DNA from: Shouchella oshimensis
Lineage (GTDB): Bacteria > Bacillota > Bacilli > Bacillales > Bacillaceae_D
Length of the DNA stretch: 64,000 bases
Assembly (NCBI RefSeq): GCF_002019765.1
Contig: NZ_KV917380.1
Coordinates: 3,240,576-3,304,575, forward strand
Reading direction: 5' to 3'
Position numbers and translations under genes: made by a program
Notes under the pieces: model-generated
Told to the model about the DNA's origin: nothing
The model's database searches: none
What the model saw: the letters and a program-made list of their open reading frames with translations, nothing else
In this document: positions 8,380 through 18,034 of the stretch, one piece after another
How positions within the stretch are numbered: the first letter of the stretch is position 1
Layout of the letters: the number at the start of each line of letters is the position of its first letter

Positions 8380-10104
8380 TCATGACTTATGAAAATCCGT
8401 TCCTCCCTCTGTCTTCTTAATGTAACCCGAACGAATGACGAAATCGCCAAAGCGCTCGTTTTCTGTGCGACTTTTTGAATACTCATGAATGATTGGAGAC
8501 AACGTATCCAGAATTTCAGCTTCGCCGATGTTTTCCTTATACATTTTACTCAGACGCTCACCGGCAAAACCGGCTCCTAAATAAAGATTGTATTTCCCTG
8601 GGGCCTTACCGATGAAGCCAATTTCTGCAATCGCGGCTCGCGAACAGCCATTAGGACAGCCTGCCATTCGAATCGTGATATCTTCATCTTTTAAGCCCGC
8701 GTCATCTAGTACATATTCTAGCTTCGTTACAAGAGAAGGAAGATACCGTTCTGATTCTGCCATCGCTAAGCCACATGTAGGAAAGGCAACACATGCCATT
8801 GAATTTCTCCGTAATCCAGACGTATATGTGCCGTCTGATAAACCATACTGTTCGATTAACGCTGTTAGTTGTTTTTTCTTCGCAGTTGGCACATTGCTAA
8901 TAATGACGTTTTGGTTTCCTGTTAAACGAAAATCACCTGTGTGAACCTTGGCAATTTCTCGCAATCCAGTCATCAGTTGATAGTCGGCATCGTCTTTAAT
9001 TCGGCCGTTTTGCACAAATAATGTAAAATGCCAACGCCCCCGAATGCCCTTCATCCAACCATAGCGATCGCCATTATGATCAAATTGAAACGGTTTCGCT
9101 ACGTCAAGCTGCCAGCCTAAACGATTGTGTAGTTCTGTTACTAACCAATCAAGACCACGTTTATCAATTGTATATTTGAAGCGCGCATATTTCCGTTCAG
9201 AACGATTCCCGTAATCTCGCTGAATCGTAATGAGCTTTTCTGCAACGTCTACCATTTGATCTGGTTTGCAAAAGCCAATGACACGCCCAAGCTGAGGATA
9301 GGTCTGTTGATCTCCATGGGTCATCCCCATGCCTCCACCGACAGCCACGTTAAAGCCTTTTAACTTCCCATCTTCAATAACCGCAATATAGCCAATGTCT
9401 TGAGAAAACACATCTACATCATTTGCTGGTGGAATCGCTACACCAATTTTAAATTTACGAGGGAGATAGAGCGCCCCATACATCGGTTCCACTTCTTCTT
9501 GCTTCGGTGTCTCTGCCACTTTCTCCTCATCAAGCCATATCTCATGATAGGCTCTTGTTTTCGGTAATAAATCATCACTTAATTTCCGTGCATACTCGTA
9601 TACTTCTTGATGATATTCCGATTGATAAGGATTCGGTGTAATCATGACATTTCGATTCACATCTCCACACGCGGCAATGGTATCCATTAATGCCTCGTTT
9701 ATACCTTGAATGCTTTTTTTCATATTCCATTTTAAAATGCCGTGCATTTGAAACGTTTGTCGCGTTGTTAAGCGCAATGTACCATTTCCATATTGGTGCG
9801 CTAGTTCATCCATTTTTAACCACTGATCAGGTGTTGCCACCCCTCCTGGCAATCGAACTCGAACCATGAATTGGTAAGCAGGCTCAAGCTTCTGCTGTCT
9901 GCGCTCCTCTCTTAAGTCCCGATCATCTTGCAAATAACTGCCGTGAAATTTCAATAAGCGGTTATCATCATCATTAATACCTGACGAAATAGGTTCTGCC
10001 AGCGCCTCTGTTAGCGTTCCTCGTAAATAATTGCTTTCCTGTTTTATCCGCTCTACGTCACTCGGAGGTCCATCCTGTGCTTGAATTGCATCTTTATTCG
10101 TCAA
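8380..10104 (-). CDS. cysI: Assimilatory sulfite reductase hemoprotein (beta) subunit
   Basis: 574 residues, normal length. The two halves of the siroheme/4Fe-4S site are complete: [15 protein letters not shown] near residue 435 and [17 protein letters not shown] near residue 485, giving the four cluster cysteines. [12 protein letters not shown] and [12 protein letters not shown] earlier are substrate and siroheme binding stretches. It reduces sulfite to sulfide with electrons from CysJ. It is the last gene of the sulfate operon, 13 bases after cysJ, and its siroheme is made by three genes of the same operon. Confidence 0.97.
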   Translation of the reverse strand: MTNKDAIQAQDGPPSDVERIKQESNYLRGTLTEALAEPISSGINDDDNRLLKFHGSYLQDDRDLREERRQQKLEPAYQFMVRVRLPGGVATPDQWLKMDELAHQYGNGTLRLTTRQTFQMHGILKWNMKKSIQGINEALMDTIAACGDVNRNVMITPNPYQSEYHQEVYEYARKLSDDLLPKTRAYHEIWLDEEKVAETPKQEEVEPMYGALYLPRKFKIGVAIPPANDVDVFSQDIGYIAVIEDGKLKGFNVAVGGGMGMTHGDQQTYPQLGRVIGFCKPDQMVDVAEKLITIQRDYGNRSERKYARFKYTIDKRGLDWLVTELHNRLGWQLDVAKPFQFDHNGDRYGWMKGIRGRWHFTLFVQNGRIKDDADYQLMTGLREIAKVHTGDFRLTGNQNVIISNVPTAKKKQLTALIEQYGLSDGTYTSGLRRNSMACVAFPTCGLAMAESERYLPSLVTKLEYVLDDAGLKDEDITIRMAGCPNGCSRAAIAEIGFIGKAPGKYNLYLGAGFAGERLSKMYKENIGEAEILDTLSPIIHEYSKSRTENERFGDFVIRSGYIKKTEGGTDFHKS

Positions 10105-10117
10105 TTGTATCCCTCCC

Positions 10118-11938
10118 TCAATATACGTCTCGCAAGTAGCGGTTTTGCTGCTGCATAGCCGTTAAATACGCAACGGCTTCTTCCTCTGTTTTCTGACCTT
10201 CGTCTTGAATAATGGCAATCAGTGTATCTTGTACGTCTTTTGCCATGCGTTTTTCGTCTCCGCATACATACACATAAGCCCCGTCCTCTAACCATGTGAA
10301 TAGTTCAGCCCCATGCTCTTTCATTCGGTGCTGCACATACACTTTCTCCGCTGTATCTCGCGAGAATGCCACATCCATTTTCGAGAGAACACCGTCTTTT
10401 AACCAGCGTTGAAAATCAGTTTGATACAGAAAATCAGTTGTGAAGTGCTGATCGCCGAAAAACAACCAAGCTGGGCTTTCAATACCACGCTCGTCTCTTT
10501 CTTCTAAAAAAGCACGAAAAGGTGCTACTCCTGTTCCTGGACCGATCATAATAATAGGTGCTTCTTCACTTGGCAAACGGAAGCTTTCATTTTTTTGTAT
10601 GAAAATAGATACTGTATCGCCTGGTTCTTTCCGCTCAGCACATTCCACAGAACATACCCCTGAACGGCTACGACCGTTTGCATCATAGCGCACAGCCCCA
10701 ATGGTTAAATGGACTTCTTCTGGTTCTGCTTCGTAACTACTTGCGATCGAGTACAAGCGAGGTGGGATTTTTCTTAAAATCCCAGCAAATTCAGCTGCTC
10801 CTGCGTTCCATGGGCCGAAGTCTTCGTATAAATCAAGAAGATCTCTTCCTTCTAAATAGGCTTTTAATTCTTCTGCATGATCTGGATGAAGCAACGTCTT
10901 CAACCCTTGATGATCTGTCAGCAAAGACGCTTTTTCGAGTAGAGGCTTTGTGAGCACCGTAATTTCAAAGTGACAACAAAGTGCATTCTTTAAAGGTACT
11001 ACATCGCCTTTTTTGTTAATGGTAACTGCCTCTTCTTCATCCCAGCCTGTTTTCTCTAATAATGCTTCCACAAGCGCTTGGTCATTCTCTGGAAAAATAC
11101 CAACGCTGTCTCCAGGTGCATAAGATAGTCCCGACCCTTCGAGTGACAATTCTAAGTGCCGAGTTTCTTTAGCTGAGCCTCGACCATTTAAATTCAAATT
11201 GGTAAGCACCTCTGCTTGGAAAGGGTTTGAACGAGAATAGGTGGTGCTTGTTGTTGATGGTCCTTTTGTTTCTGTTTGCGCCTGAGGTTCTCCACTTTGT
11301 TCAGCTAAGCTTTTCACCACACCTGTTAGCCACTCATTTGCTTCTTCATCAAAATCAAGATCGCAATCAACACGAGGGTATAATCGGGTTCCACCTAATG
11401 CTGCTAAACGCTCATCGAAGTCTTTTCCTGTCTGACAGAAAAATTCATAAGAAGAGTCTCCTAAAGCGAGAACGGAATAAGCTAATCCCTCTACATTAGG
11501 CGCTTTCCTACTGTATAAAAATTCATGGAACGTAATCGCATGGTCTGGCGGATCACCTTCTCCATGTGTGCTTACGACAATAAGTAGATGCTTGACGTCT
11601 TTTAATTGTTTTGGTTTGTATGTATGCATAGACGACAAGATCACGTCTACGCCTTGTTCTTTTAACTGAGTCGCTGCTAGCTCTGCTAGCTGTTGACTAT
11701 TCCCTGTTTGGGAGCCATATAAGATCGTTACCTCACGCTTCGCCGCGATAGCCTCTTCTTTTGTTGGCTCGCTCTTTACCTCCGTACTAGCCGCTACTTC
11801 GAGACTGACTGTGCTTCCTGACGCCGCCATAAAGCCACTCAGCCAAACTTTTTGTTCAGGCGTTAAGGTTGGTAGTAATTGATTTAGCCATTCAACTTGT
11901 TGTTGAGTAAATGGGCTATTCGTTGGTTGCAACTGCAA
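10118..11938 (-). CDS. cysJ: Sulfite reductase [NADPH] flavoprotein (alpha) subunit
   Basis: 606 residues. After a ~60-residue leader the flavodoxin domain begins with [20 protein letters not shown] (FMN phosphate loop). The FAD domain has [16 protein letters not shown] and [15 protein letters not shown]; the NADPH domain has [20 protein letters not shown]; the C-terminus RYLRDVY shields the flavin. The protein passes electrons from NADPH through FAD and FMN to CysI. Gene order cysJ-cysI as in other Bacillaceae, but here joined to the cysH operon, from which B. subtilis keeps it separate. Confidence 0.97.
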   Translation of the reverse strand: MQLQPTNSPFTQQQVEWLNQLLPTLTPEQKVWLSGFMAASGSTVSLEVAASTEVKSEPTKEEAIAAKREVTILYGSQTGNSQQLAELAATQLKEQGVDVILSSMHTYKPKQLKDVKHLLIVVSTHGEGDPPDHAITFHEFLYSRKAPNVEGLAYSVLALGDSSYEFFCQTGKDFDERLAALGGTRLYPRVDCDLDFDEEANEWLTGVVKSLAEQSGEPQAQTETKGPSTTSTTYSRSNPFQAEVLTNLNLNGRGSAKETRHLELSLEGSGLSYAPGDSVGIFPENDQALVEALLEKTGWDEEEAVTINKKGDVVPLKNALCCHFEITVLTKPLLEKASLLTDHQGLKTLLHPDHAEELKAYLEGRDLLDLYEDFGPWNAGAAEFAGILRKIPPRLYSIASSYEAEPEEVHLTIGAVRYDANGRSRSGVCSVECAERKEPGDTVSIFIQKNESFRLPSEEAPIIMIGPGTGVAPFRAFLEERDERGIESPAWLFFGDQHFTTDFLYQTDFQRWLKDGVLSKMDVAFSRDTAEKVYVQHRMKEHGAELFTWLEDGAYVYVCGDEKRMAKDVQDTLIAIIQDEGQKTEEEAVAYLTAMQQQNRYLRDVY

Positions 11939-11951
11939 GTTCTTCCACCTC

Positions 11952-12584
11952 TTATCTTCTCTCTTTTTCTACTAACGCGCACGCCTCGTTTAACCACTCT
12001 TCCCGGTTAGGATCTCTCAAACGGTCCTTTGACGCTAATTCTTTTAACACTTTTAGTTTAGCTTGTCTTTCGCCTTTTTGAGCAAGTATCCTTTTTCTCG
12101 CCTGCTGTAAAAATTGTAAATCCTCAGCTGCATGTGAAGGCAAGACGGCTTCAAGTGTTTCTTTTATATGTTTCGTGTATGAAGGACTTGCACCGGCTGT
12201 CGATACGCTCACACTTAACAGCCCTCGTTCAATAGACGCTGGTACATAGAAATTCCCTTCTTGGGCTAGATCACAACGATAAACCATTTGGCGGGGTGCT
12301 TTGTTTTGTTTATACCTATCATGTAAAGCTGAATTATTGGTACAAAGAAAAACCCAATCTGCTAAAAGACATTCTTCATCTGTTACTTTGCGCGCTTCCC
12401 ACGTTAGGTTGTGTGAACGAATAAGTTCATCCCAATCACCCTTTAAACGCGGGGTAACGAGATGAATATGCGCACCAGCATCAATGAGTGATTGTGTGCG
12501 TTTCTTCGCAACCATTCCTCCACCAACGACTGTAATCGATAGTTGTGAAACTTGAATCATATAAGGAAGGGCAGCATGGCTCAT
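11952..12584 (-). CDS. sirC: Precorrin-2 dehydrogenase (siroheme synthase N-domain type)
   Basis: 210 residues. An NAD-binding Rossmann start, ITVVGGGMVAKKRTQSLIDAG, is followed by VFLCTNNSALHD and the siroheme synthase dimerisation segment VSVSTAGASPSYTKHIKE. It oxidises precorrin-2 to sirohydrochlorin, as B. subtilis YlnF does. The start ATG overlaps the sirB stop by 4 bases. The C-terminal ~60 residues are helical and basic, without the methyltransferase domain found in CysG. Confidence 0.93.
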   Translation of the reverse strand: MSHAALPYMIQVSQLSITVVGGGMVAKKRTQSLIDAGAHIHLVTPRLKGDWDELIRSHNLTWEARKVTDEECLLADWVFLCTNNSALHDRYKQNKAPRQMVYRCDLAQEGNFYVPASIERGLLSVSVSTAGASPSYTKHIKETLEAVLPSHAAEDLQFLQQARKRILAQKGERQAKLKVLKELASKDRLRDPNREEWLNEACALVEKERR

Positions 12585-13348
12585 AGACTCATTGGCTCCA
12601 TTTCGATCGCTTCCTTTGCCCGCGCTTCTAGTACACCTTCTAAACCGAAATCAAAACCTAGAAAGTCACAGAGAATGTAGTTTGTATCTGTACCTTGATT
12701 TCTCACTTTAATTTGTTGTGCTAGCTCATTCATTAGTACGCCTGTAAATAATAAATAGGGCAACACGTAAACATTCTTTGCACGTAATCGCTCACACTTC
12801 AATAACCCCTGCTCTACAGTCGGTGTTGTCGCAGCAAGAAACCCGATTTCCACGTTATCACACGCTAGACGTTCATAAAGAAGTCGTCCAATTTTTGCTA
12901 CATCACTTGGTTGGTTGCCATCACTTGATCCTCGACCAATGACTAAAATGGTCGTCCCCTCTTCACGAGTACCATTCATGGTTTGTAACCCTGCCTGTTT
13001 AAGACGATCCATAGCTACTTGAATGACATCTTGATGAATGCCAAAAGGGCGCCCATATGTAAGCTCTATTGATGGGTACCGTCGCTTTGCTTTTTTTAAT
13101 TCATCTGGGATGTCTTTGTTAGCATGGTACGCTGTTAACAACAAGACCGGGACTACAGCAATTTTTGTCGCTCCCGCCTTTACACAACGATCAATCCCTT
13201 CTTGAATGGTCGGCGCGCTTAATTCTATAAAGGCATAAGTTTGAAAATGAGAAAAGGATGACTTTATACGGTCAATAAACGTCTTAAACTGCTCATTACC
13301 AGTTTGGACTCGGCTGCCATGACCGACGTAAAGAATAGCTTGCATCAT
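12581..13348 (-). CDS. sirB: Sirohydrochlorin ferrochelatase (CbiX/SirB family)
   Basis: 255 residues with two CbiX-like halves, the first starting ILYVGHGSR, whose His is the metal-binding base. The second half begins TILVIGRGSSDGNQPSD. This is the long class seen in B. subtilis YlnE, which inserts iron into sirohydrochlorin to finish siroheme. Start ATG at 13348 has GAAGGTG upstream and lies 53 bases inside the end of sumT, an unusually long overlap that implies tight coupling. Confidence 0.93.
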   Translation of the reverse strand: MMQAILYVGHGSRVQTGNEQFKTFIDRIKSSFSHFQTYAFIELSAPTIQEGIDRCVKAGATKIAVVPVLLLTAYHANKDIPDELKKAKRRYPSIELTYGRPFGIHQDVIQVAMDRLKQAGLQTMNGTREEGTTILVIGRGSSDGNQPSDVAKIGRLLYERLACDNVEIGFLAATTPTVEQGLLKCERLRAKNVYVLPYLLFTGVLMNELAQQIKVRNQGTDTNYILCDFLGFDFGLEGVLEARAKEAIEMEPMSL

Positions 13349-14681
13349 TCATCACCTTCCCTTGCCTTGCGTGTAACCACTGCCCTAATACACTTGGGGT
13401 TTGCCCGCTCACTCTTACTCCAAGAAACCCTAATGTACATAACGTTTTTACTACTTCCTCTTGGTCACTATAGATAGGAACCTCTCTTAATTCAGGGTAC
13501 TGTTCAACTATTCTAAATAAGTGTGGAAGCTGTTGAGAAGAGGATAAAATAATATCGGTAATAGACTGCTCCTCTTGCAAACGTCCTAGAATAACGTTTG
13601 TTGCTGTTGTCCACTTTTCATCCAAATTTGACAGTATTGATTCGTCCTCCGTTTTTCTTTCTAACGAGGCGGCTAGAAGACCATAGTGCTTAAGTGCATT
13701 TTGTGCACTTGCTGTCACTGCAACAAGGTCGAGGGAAATGGTCCGAATATCCACCGCCTCTTCTCTTAGCTGTTCAATAAATACCTCTACATCATCACTA
13801 GAATAAAATGTAACGCAATTTTCATCGTGTTGAAGCGCTACTTTAGGAGCGAATGCCTCGGCACCAGCTTGTCTTAAATCACTTACCAAGCTCGAAGCCC
13901 CTTCTGCTAAAACAAGTGGATAATGTCCAAATAAAGGTTGATCCTCGAACCAACTTTTACCCTTATAAAGCTCCGCCACTTTGCCGACAAGGGTAATGGC
14001 TGGATTGCCAATCCCATGACTTTTCACTTCTTCTACAATGGTCGCTAATGTTGCTTTCACTACTTTTTGCTTGCTCGTCGTCCCCCATTGAATACATAAG
14101 ACACTTTCACTTTCAGGTCGGCCGTGTTGAATAAAATTTTCCACAATTCGCGGAAGGTTTTTTACCCCCATATAAAAAGCAACCGTGTCGATTTTGGCAA
14201 GCCCTGACCAATCCAGCTCAAGTGAGTTTTCTTTTTGACTATGCCCGGTTGCAACAGCAAAGCTCGTACCTTTTGTTCGATGGGTGACTGGGACATTTGC
14301 ATAAGCTGGTACTGCAATGCCAGATGTTATACCTGGTATAATTTCAAAGGGGACTTGATAGCGATCCAGAAACGCCGCCTCTTCTCCTACCCGGCCAAAT
14401 ACACTAGGATCGCCTCCTTTTAATCGAACGACGGTTTGATGATGATCGGCTTGACGTACCAGTTCATCATGAATAGCCTCTTGCCTAAGAATGTGGCGAT
14501 TTGGTAGCTTACCGACGTAAATCAACTCTGCTCCTTCCTTTACTTCTTCTAGAAGCAAAGGGTTAACAAGTCTGTCGTACAGTACCACATCAGCTTGTCG
14601 CAATCGCTGCATTCCTTTATAACTAATAAGCCCAATATCCCCAGGACCTGCTCCAATAAGGTAAACGGTTCCTCTACTCAT
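13296..14681 (-). CDS. sumT: Uroporphyrinogen-III C-methyltransferase with a C-terminal HemD-like extension
   Basis: 461 residues; stand-alone SumT enzymes are about 250-280. The first ~245 residues are a complete SAM-dependent methyltransferase: VYLIGAGPGDIGLISYKG, VVRLKGGDPSVFGRVGEE and IIPGITSGIAVPAYA. It makes precorrin-2 for siroheme. The last ~210 residues (from PLFGHYPLVLAEG on) have the alternating strand/helix layout and two-lobed length of uroporphyrinogen-III synthase (HemD), but I see weak conservation, so it may be a diverged or inactive domain. Ribosome binding site GTAGGGGG before the ATG. Followed with overlap by sirB. Confidence 0.9.
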   Translation of the reverse strand: MSRGTVYLIGAGPGDIGLISYKGMQRLRQADVVLYDRLVNPLLLEEVKEGAELIYVGKLPNRHILRQEAIHDELVRQADHHQTVVRLKGGDPSVFGRVGEEAAFLDRYQVPFEIIPGITSGIAVPAYANVPVTHRTKGTSFAVATGHSQKENSLELDWSGLAKIDTVAFYMGVKNLPRIVENFIQHGRPESESVLCIQWGTTSKQKVVKATLATIVEEVKSHGIGNPAITLVGKVAELYKGKSWFEDQPLFGHYPLVLAEGASSLVSDLRQAGAEAFAPKVALQHDENCVTFYSSDDVEVFIEQLREEAVDIRTISLDLVAVTASAQNALKHYGLLAASLERKTEDESILSNLDEKWTTATNVILGRLQEEQSITDIILSSSQQLPHLFRIVEQYPELREVPIYSDQEEVVKTLCTLGFLGVRVSGQTPSVLGQWLHARQGKVMNDASYSLRRSWQPSPNW

Positions 14682-14691
14682 GTGTTGCCCC

Positions 14692-15297
14692 CTACCTTAC
14701 AATCTGTTTTCCTTTTAAGTAGTTCACCAGTTTTTCTACCGACTGTTCAATCGTTTCATTTGCTGTGTCTACAATAATTTCTGGTTGACTCGGTGCTTCA
14801 TAAGGGGAGCTAATGCCTGTAAAGTATGGTATTTCTCCTGCCCTTGCTTTTTTATATAAGCCTTTTACATCTCGCTTTTCACACTCTTCTAAATCACATT
14901 TGACATACACTTCAATAAATTCATTTTCAGTGAAACGCTCCCGCACACGCTGACGGTCGTTTTCAAATGGCGAAATAAAAGCTGTGGATACGATCGTGCC
15001 TGCATCAACAAACAATTTACTCACTTCACCGATACGACGGATATTTTCCACTCTATCTGCATCAGTGAATCCTAAATCTTGATTCAGTCCTTGGCGAATG
15101 TTATCACCGTCTAACACATAGCTGTTTAGATGATTGTTATACAGCACTTGATCAAGAGCATTTGCTAATGTCGATTTTCCTGATCCTGATAAGCCAGTGA
15201 ACCAAAGTAAACAGCTTTTATGATTGTTTTTCGCTTGGCGGTCTGCTTTTGTAATCGTTGCTTCGTGCCAAACAAGATTGTCAACCGATTTACTCAT
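14692..15297 (-). CDS. cysC: Adenylylsulfate kinase
   Basis: 201 residues. Walker A is [17 protein letters not shown], and the APS-binding region [20 protein letters not shown] is followed by the ENIRRIGEV motif. It phosphorylates APS to PAPS with ATP. Its ATG overlaps the sat stop by 4 bases (ATGA). With sat and cysH in the same transcript it supplies the PAPS route, even though the reductase present may accept APS directly. Confidence 0.96.
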   Translation of the reverse strand: MSKSVDNLVWHEATITKADRQAKNNHKSCLLWFTGLSGSGKSTLANALDQVLYNNHLNSYVLDGDNIRQGLNQDLGFTDADRVENIRRIGEVSKLFVDAGTIVSTAFISPFENDRQRVRERFTENEFIEVYVKCDLEECEKRDVKGLYKKARAGEIPYFTGISSPYEAPSQPEIIVDTANETIEQSVEKLVNYLKGKQIVR

Positions 15298-16427
15298 GCA
15301 CCTGCCTCCTGTTGCCCACGAATTAAAATTTCAACGACTTCTTTCCGACTAAATTCCGCCGGTGGCAGCTCTCCGTTTGCTAGCATCTCACGAACCTTCG
15401 TACCAGATAGAATGACATGCTGAGTAGGCTCATGTGGACATGTTTTAGACGAAGCCATATTGCCACATGCTTTGCAGAAGAAACTATGCTCAAAGAAAAG
15501 AGGTTTAATGCCTAGTTCGTCAGGCTGAAACTCCTTAAAAATTTCCTGCGCGTCATATGTTCCATAATAATTTCCAACACCAGCATGATCACGTCCAACG
15601 ATGAAATGGGTGCAGCCGTAATTTTTTCGAACGAGGGCGTGGAAGATTGCTTCTCTTGGCCCAGCGTAACGCATTGCCGCTGGAAAAACAGACAAATGAA
15701 CACGCTCTTCAGGATAGTAATTTGCTAGTAAGACCTCGTAACTTTCCATTCTAACGTCTGCTGGAATATCTCCTGCCTTTGTTTCACCAACAAGTGGATT
15801 TAAAAATAACCCATCCACCGTTTCTAGTGCTGCTTTTTGTATGTATTCATGGGCGCGGTGAACCGGGTTGCGCGTTTGGAAGCCAACAACGGTTTTCCAA
15901 CCCTTTTCGGCAAACTGTTTTCGGGTTTCTGCTGGATCTAGATAATATGAACCAAACTGTTCGCGTTCTAATCGCTTTATTAGTACAATATCGCCACCGA
16001 CGTAGACACTCGGTCTAGAAAAGAGCTTTGCAACACCTGGATGCTCAGTATCCTCGGTTCGGTACACATGTTTCGCTTCTCGCTTTTTATCAGGTTGATA
16101 GATGGTTTCAATCGTAATCACACCATAAACGTCGCCTTTATAGACAAGCTTTGCTTTCGTATGATGTTTCAATGCTTCGGCTTTTTGTTGATCAACTGGT
16201 AATGTGATAGGGATGCTCCATGGCTCTCCATTCACTAAGCGCATACTCTCAACAACTGCATGATAGTCCTCTTCATTTAAAAAACCCGTTAATGGAGAAA
16301 ACCCACCAATCCCAATTAACTCCAAGTCCGATAAAGCAAAAGCATCCAGCTCAATCTCTGCCTCTATCCCTTTTATTGTGTAAGTCGGCTCGTATAACTG
16401 TACAAGTTCCTTCTCTTTTACTACCAT
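15294..16427 (-). CDS. sat: Sulfate adenylyltransferase
   Basis: 377 residues from the ATG at 16427, which overlaps the cysH stop as TAATG and has GGGGAAG just ahead; a longer in-frame start inside cysH is unlikely. The active-site motif [15 protein letters not shown] and the [15 protein letters not shown] loop are intact. Near the C-terminus [17 protein letters not shown] carries Cys residues and a His that bind zinc in bacterial dissimilatory-like Sat enzymes. It makes APS from sulfate and ATP. Confidence 0.96.
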   Translation of the reverse strand: MVVKEKELVQLYEPTYTIKGIEAEIELDAFALSDLELIGIGGFSPLTGFLNEEDYHAVVESMRLVNGEPWSIPITLPVDQQKAEALKHHTKAKLVYKGDVYGVITIETIYQPDKKREAKHVYRTEDTEHPGVAKLFSRPSVYVGGDIVLIKRLEREQFGSYYLDPAETRKQFAEKGWKTVVGFQTRNPVHRAHEYIQKAALETVDGLFLNPLVGETKAGDIPADVRMESYEVLLANYYPEERVHLSVFPAAMRYAGPREAIFHALVRKNYGCTHFIVGRDHAGVGNYYGTYDAQEIFKEFQPDELGIKPLFFEHSFFCKACGNMASSKTCPHEPTQHVILSGTKVREMLANGELPPAEFSRKEVVEILIRGQQEAGA

Positions 16428-17152
16428 TATTCTTCCCCTTTCGTCGGTGCGTGTAGCCCACATTCTGTCTTTTGATTGCCTTGCCAACGCCCGCTTCGAT
16501 TATCCTCACCTGGCATAACCGGCTTCGTACAATAAGTGCAGCCAATACTTGGATAATGCTGGTCATGAAGCGGATTGTACGGAAGCTTGTGGAGCTCAAT
16601 GTACATCCAAATTTCCTCTTCCGTCCAATGGATAAGTGGGCAAATTTTCACTTTTTTAAATCGATTATCTTGATTAATAAATTCAGTGTTCGCTCTTGTG
16701 GGTGACTGCTCTCTACGTAAGCCAGACAGCCACGCATCAAACGGTGCCATCTCACGCTCTAGCACGTCTAGTTTTCGAATTTGACAACATTGATCAGGGT
16801 TGGTTAACCAAAGCTTCGATCCAAATTGGTTCTCCTGCTCTTCTGGGGTAAGAGAGGATTTTGCTAACTTAATTTGCATATGAGGATACCGTTGCTTTAC
16901 TTTTTCAATAAGTTCATACGTTTCTTTAAAATGAAAGTCTGTATCTAAAAATAGGATCTGTGCGTCTTTTTGAACTTTGGACAGTAAATCTAGCATGACC
17001 ATTGCTTCTGCTCCAAAACTACACGCATAAACAAGGTTTTTTCCATAAGTTTGGTGAGCAAAACGTAAAATATCGATACTATCCCGACTCTTTAACTTCG
17101 AATTCAGCACCGCATAGTCCTCACCTTGCATTTCTTTATAGAGATAGCTCAA
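16427..17152 (-). CDS. cysH: Phosphoadenylylsulfate/adenylylsulfate reductase with 4Fe-4S cysteines
   Basis: 241 residues. The PP-loop region [16 protein letters not shown] and the [16 protein letters not shown] strand are followed by CCQIRK and, later, GCTYCTKP; the CC plus CxxC set is the signature of iron-sulfur reductases that use APS, or both APS and PAPS as in B. subtilis CysH. The redox Cys lies in the C-terminal ECGLH. Start is TTG at 17152, supported by AAGGAGG 8 bases ahead. First gene of the operon, about 63 bases after the likely transcription start. Confidence 0.95.
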   Translation of the reverse strand: MSYLYKEMQGEDYAVLNSKLKSRDSIDILRFAHQTYGKNLVYACSFGAEAMVMLDLLSKVQKDAQILFLDTDFHFKETYELIEKVKQRYPHMQIKLAKSSLTPEEQENQFGSKLWLTNPDQCCQIRKLDVLEREMAPFDAWLSGLRREQSPTRANTEFINQDNRFKKVKICPLIHWTEEEIWMYIELHKLPYNPLHDQHYPSIGCTYCTKPVMPGEDNRSGRWQGNQKTECGLHAPTKGEE

Positions 17153-17221
17153 TCGTGCTCCTCCTTCTCTTCCATTCGCATTATTCCGATAATCCCTTGT
17201 AATTTAATATGATTTAAGAAA

Positions 17222-17250
17222 ATTCTACTCTTGATTAAATAGACTGTCAA
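17222..17250 (-). promoter_or_regulatory. Sigma-A promoter of the cys/siroheme operon
   Basis: On the minus strand TTGACA (17245-17250) and TAGAAT (17222-17227) are separated by exactly 17 bases. The leader to the cysH start is only ~63 bases, too short for the SAM riboswitch that precedes cysH in B. subtilis, and no such motif is seen. An AT-rich stretch around the -35 could hold a regulator site. Confidence 0.85.
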
Positions 17251-17308
17251 CTACTTATTTTCTAATAATTCTTTCTGTAAGCTGACTGTTTTTTTCCTAT
17301 GCATGTGA

Positions 17309-17367
17309 AACAGCGAGCAGCTTTTAGCGCCTCTCCTTCAGACTGATGTTGGAGAGCTCCTCCTGTT
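17309..17367. other. Interrupted stem-loop between cysH and the Asp23 gene
   Basis: Within the 353-base gap 17153-17505 three nested paired segments are visible: AACAG/CTGTT (17309-17313, 17363-17367), GAGC/GCTC (17315-17318, 17356-17359, sharing one base with the next) and CTCTCC/GGAGAG (17331-17336, 17351-17356). It lies upstream of both flanking promoters, so it does not belong to either mRNA leader. Function unknown. Confidence 0.35.
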
Positions 17368-17419
17368 AGTAAAAGAAGATGTTCTTCAAGAAGTGTGTAG
17401 GGAGTTCAATCACTCAAAT

Positions 17420-17445
17420 GTTTAATCTTGTTAAAGAACGGTTAC
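17420..17445 (+). promoter_or_regulatory. Candidate sigma-B type promoter of the Asp23 gene
   Basis: GTTTAA (17420-17425), a 14-base spacer and GGTTAC (17440-17445) resemble the GTTTAA / GGGTAT stress consensus, with a perfect -35. Asp23 itself is sigma-B dependent in staphylococci. A stem with ATCGTTC arms (about 17460-17487) sits in the leader just before the ribosome binding site. Confidence 0.5.
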
Positions 17446-17505
17446 ACACAGGATAAGTCATCGTTCCTACTCGGTAGGATGAACGATAAAAAGGAGAGAT
17501 ACTCT

Positions 17506-17970
17506 ATGGCCTCAACAATTGGTTCAACAGCAAAAACAGGACAAATAGAACAGGAACAACAGAATACGCAACAAGAAAATCGTAATCATTTAACGTACGA
17601 TGATGAAGTCATAAAAAAAATTGCCGCATTAGCAACCATTGAAACAGACGGTATTCTCGGTATGAGCGGAAGCTTCTTCCAAGGAATGAAAGAGACATTC
17701 GGCAGAGAAGAAAGTATTACAAAAGGCATTCGCGCAGACGTCGGTGAAAAGCAAGTCGCTATTGACCTTGAAGTATATGTTGAGTACGGGAAGAGCATTC
17801 CAGCTATTTATAAGGATATTAAAGAGAGTGTAGCAAGAAATATTCACCAAATGACTGGATTAGAGCTTGTTGAATTCAATATGAATGTAGACGATGTTTT
17901 TACACGTGAAGAATTTGAAGAGAACCGTTCAAGTTCAAAATCTCGACCAGATTCAAACCGAGTTGAATAA
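17506..17970 (+). CDS. Asp23/Gls24 family envelope stress protein
   Basis: 154 residues from the ATG at 17506, which has AAGGAGAG 5 bases ahead; an upstream in-frame ATG at 17428 lacks a site. After a polar Gln-rich leader (QIEQEQQNTQQENRN) the Asp23 domain follows: YDDEVIKKIAALATIETDGI, then VAIDLEVYVEYGKSIPAIYK and VNVDDVF-like ending MNVDDVFTREEF. Family members lie at the cytoplasmic face of the membrane and are linked to alkaline shock and cell envelope stress. The C-terminal tail is charged and Ser-rich. Single-gene unit with a following terminator. Confidence 0.92.
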   Translation: MASTIGSTAKTGQIEQEQQNTQQENRNHLTYDDEVIKKIAALATIETDGILGMSGSFFQGMKETFGREESITKGIRADVGEKQVAIDLEVYVEYGKSIPAIYKDIKESVARNIHQMTGLELVEFNMNVDDVFTREEFEENRSSSKSRPDSNRVE

Positions 17971-17974
17971 AACG

Positions 17975-18025
17975 CAAAAAAAAGCTGTTTTTAGCAGGAA
18001 CTCACCTACTAAAACAGCTTTTTTA
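17975..18025. terminator. Bidirectional terminator between Asp23 and RND genes
   Basis: AAGCTGTTTTTAG and CTAAAACAGCTT pair around a ~14-base loop; a T-run follows on the plus strand and the A-run before it serves as a T-run for the convergent minus-strand gene. Confidence 0.9.
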
Positions 18026-18034
18026 CTCTTTTCT

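Noticed and set aside
10101-10295. Arg-rich open frame on the minus strand at the cysJ-cysI junction
   Set aside because: It lies in another frame of cysJ, is very rich in Arg and has no ribosome site; it is a shadow of the real gene.
16428-16487. Longer N-terminus for sat inside cysH
   Set aside because: The TAATG junction with a GGGGAAG site gives a start at 16427 that fits family length.
17153-17221. SAM riboswitch or T-box upstream of cysH
   Set aside because: The leader after the clear promoter is only about 63 bases and none of the conserved riboswitch blocks is present.
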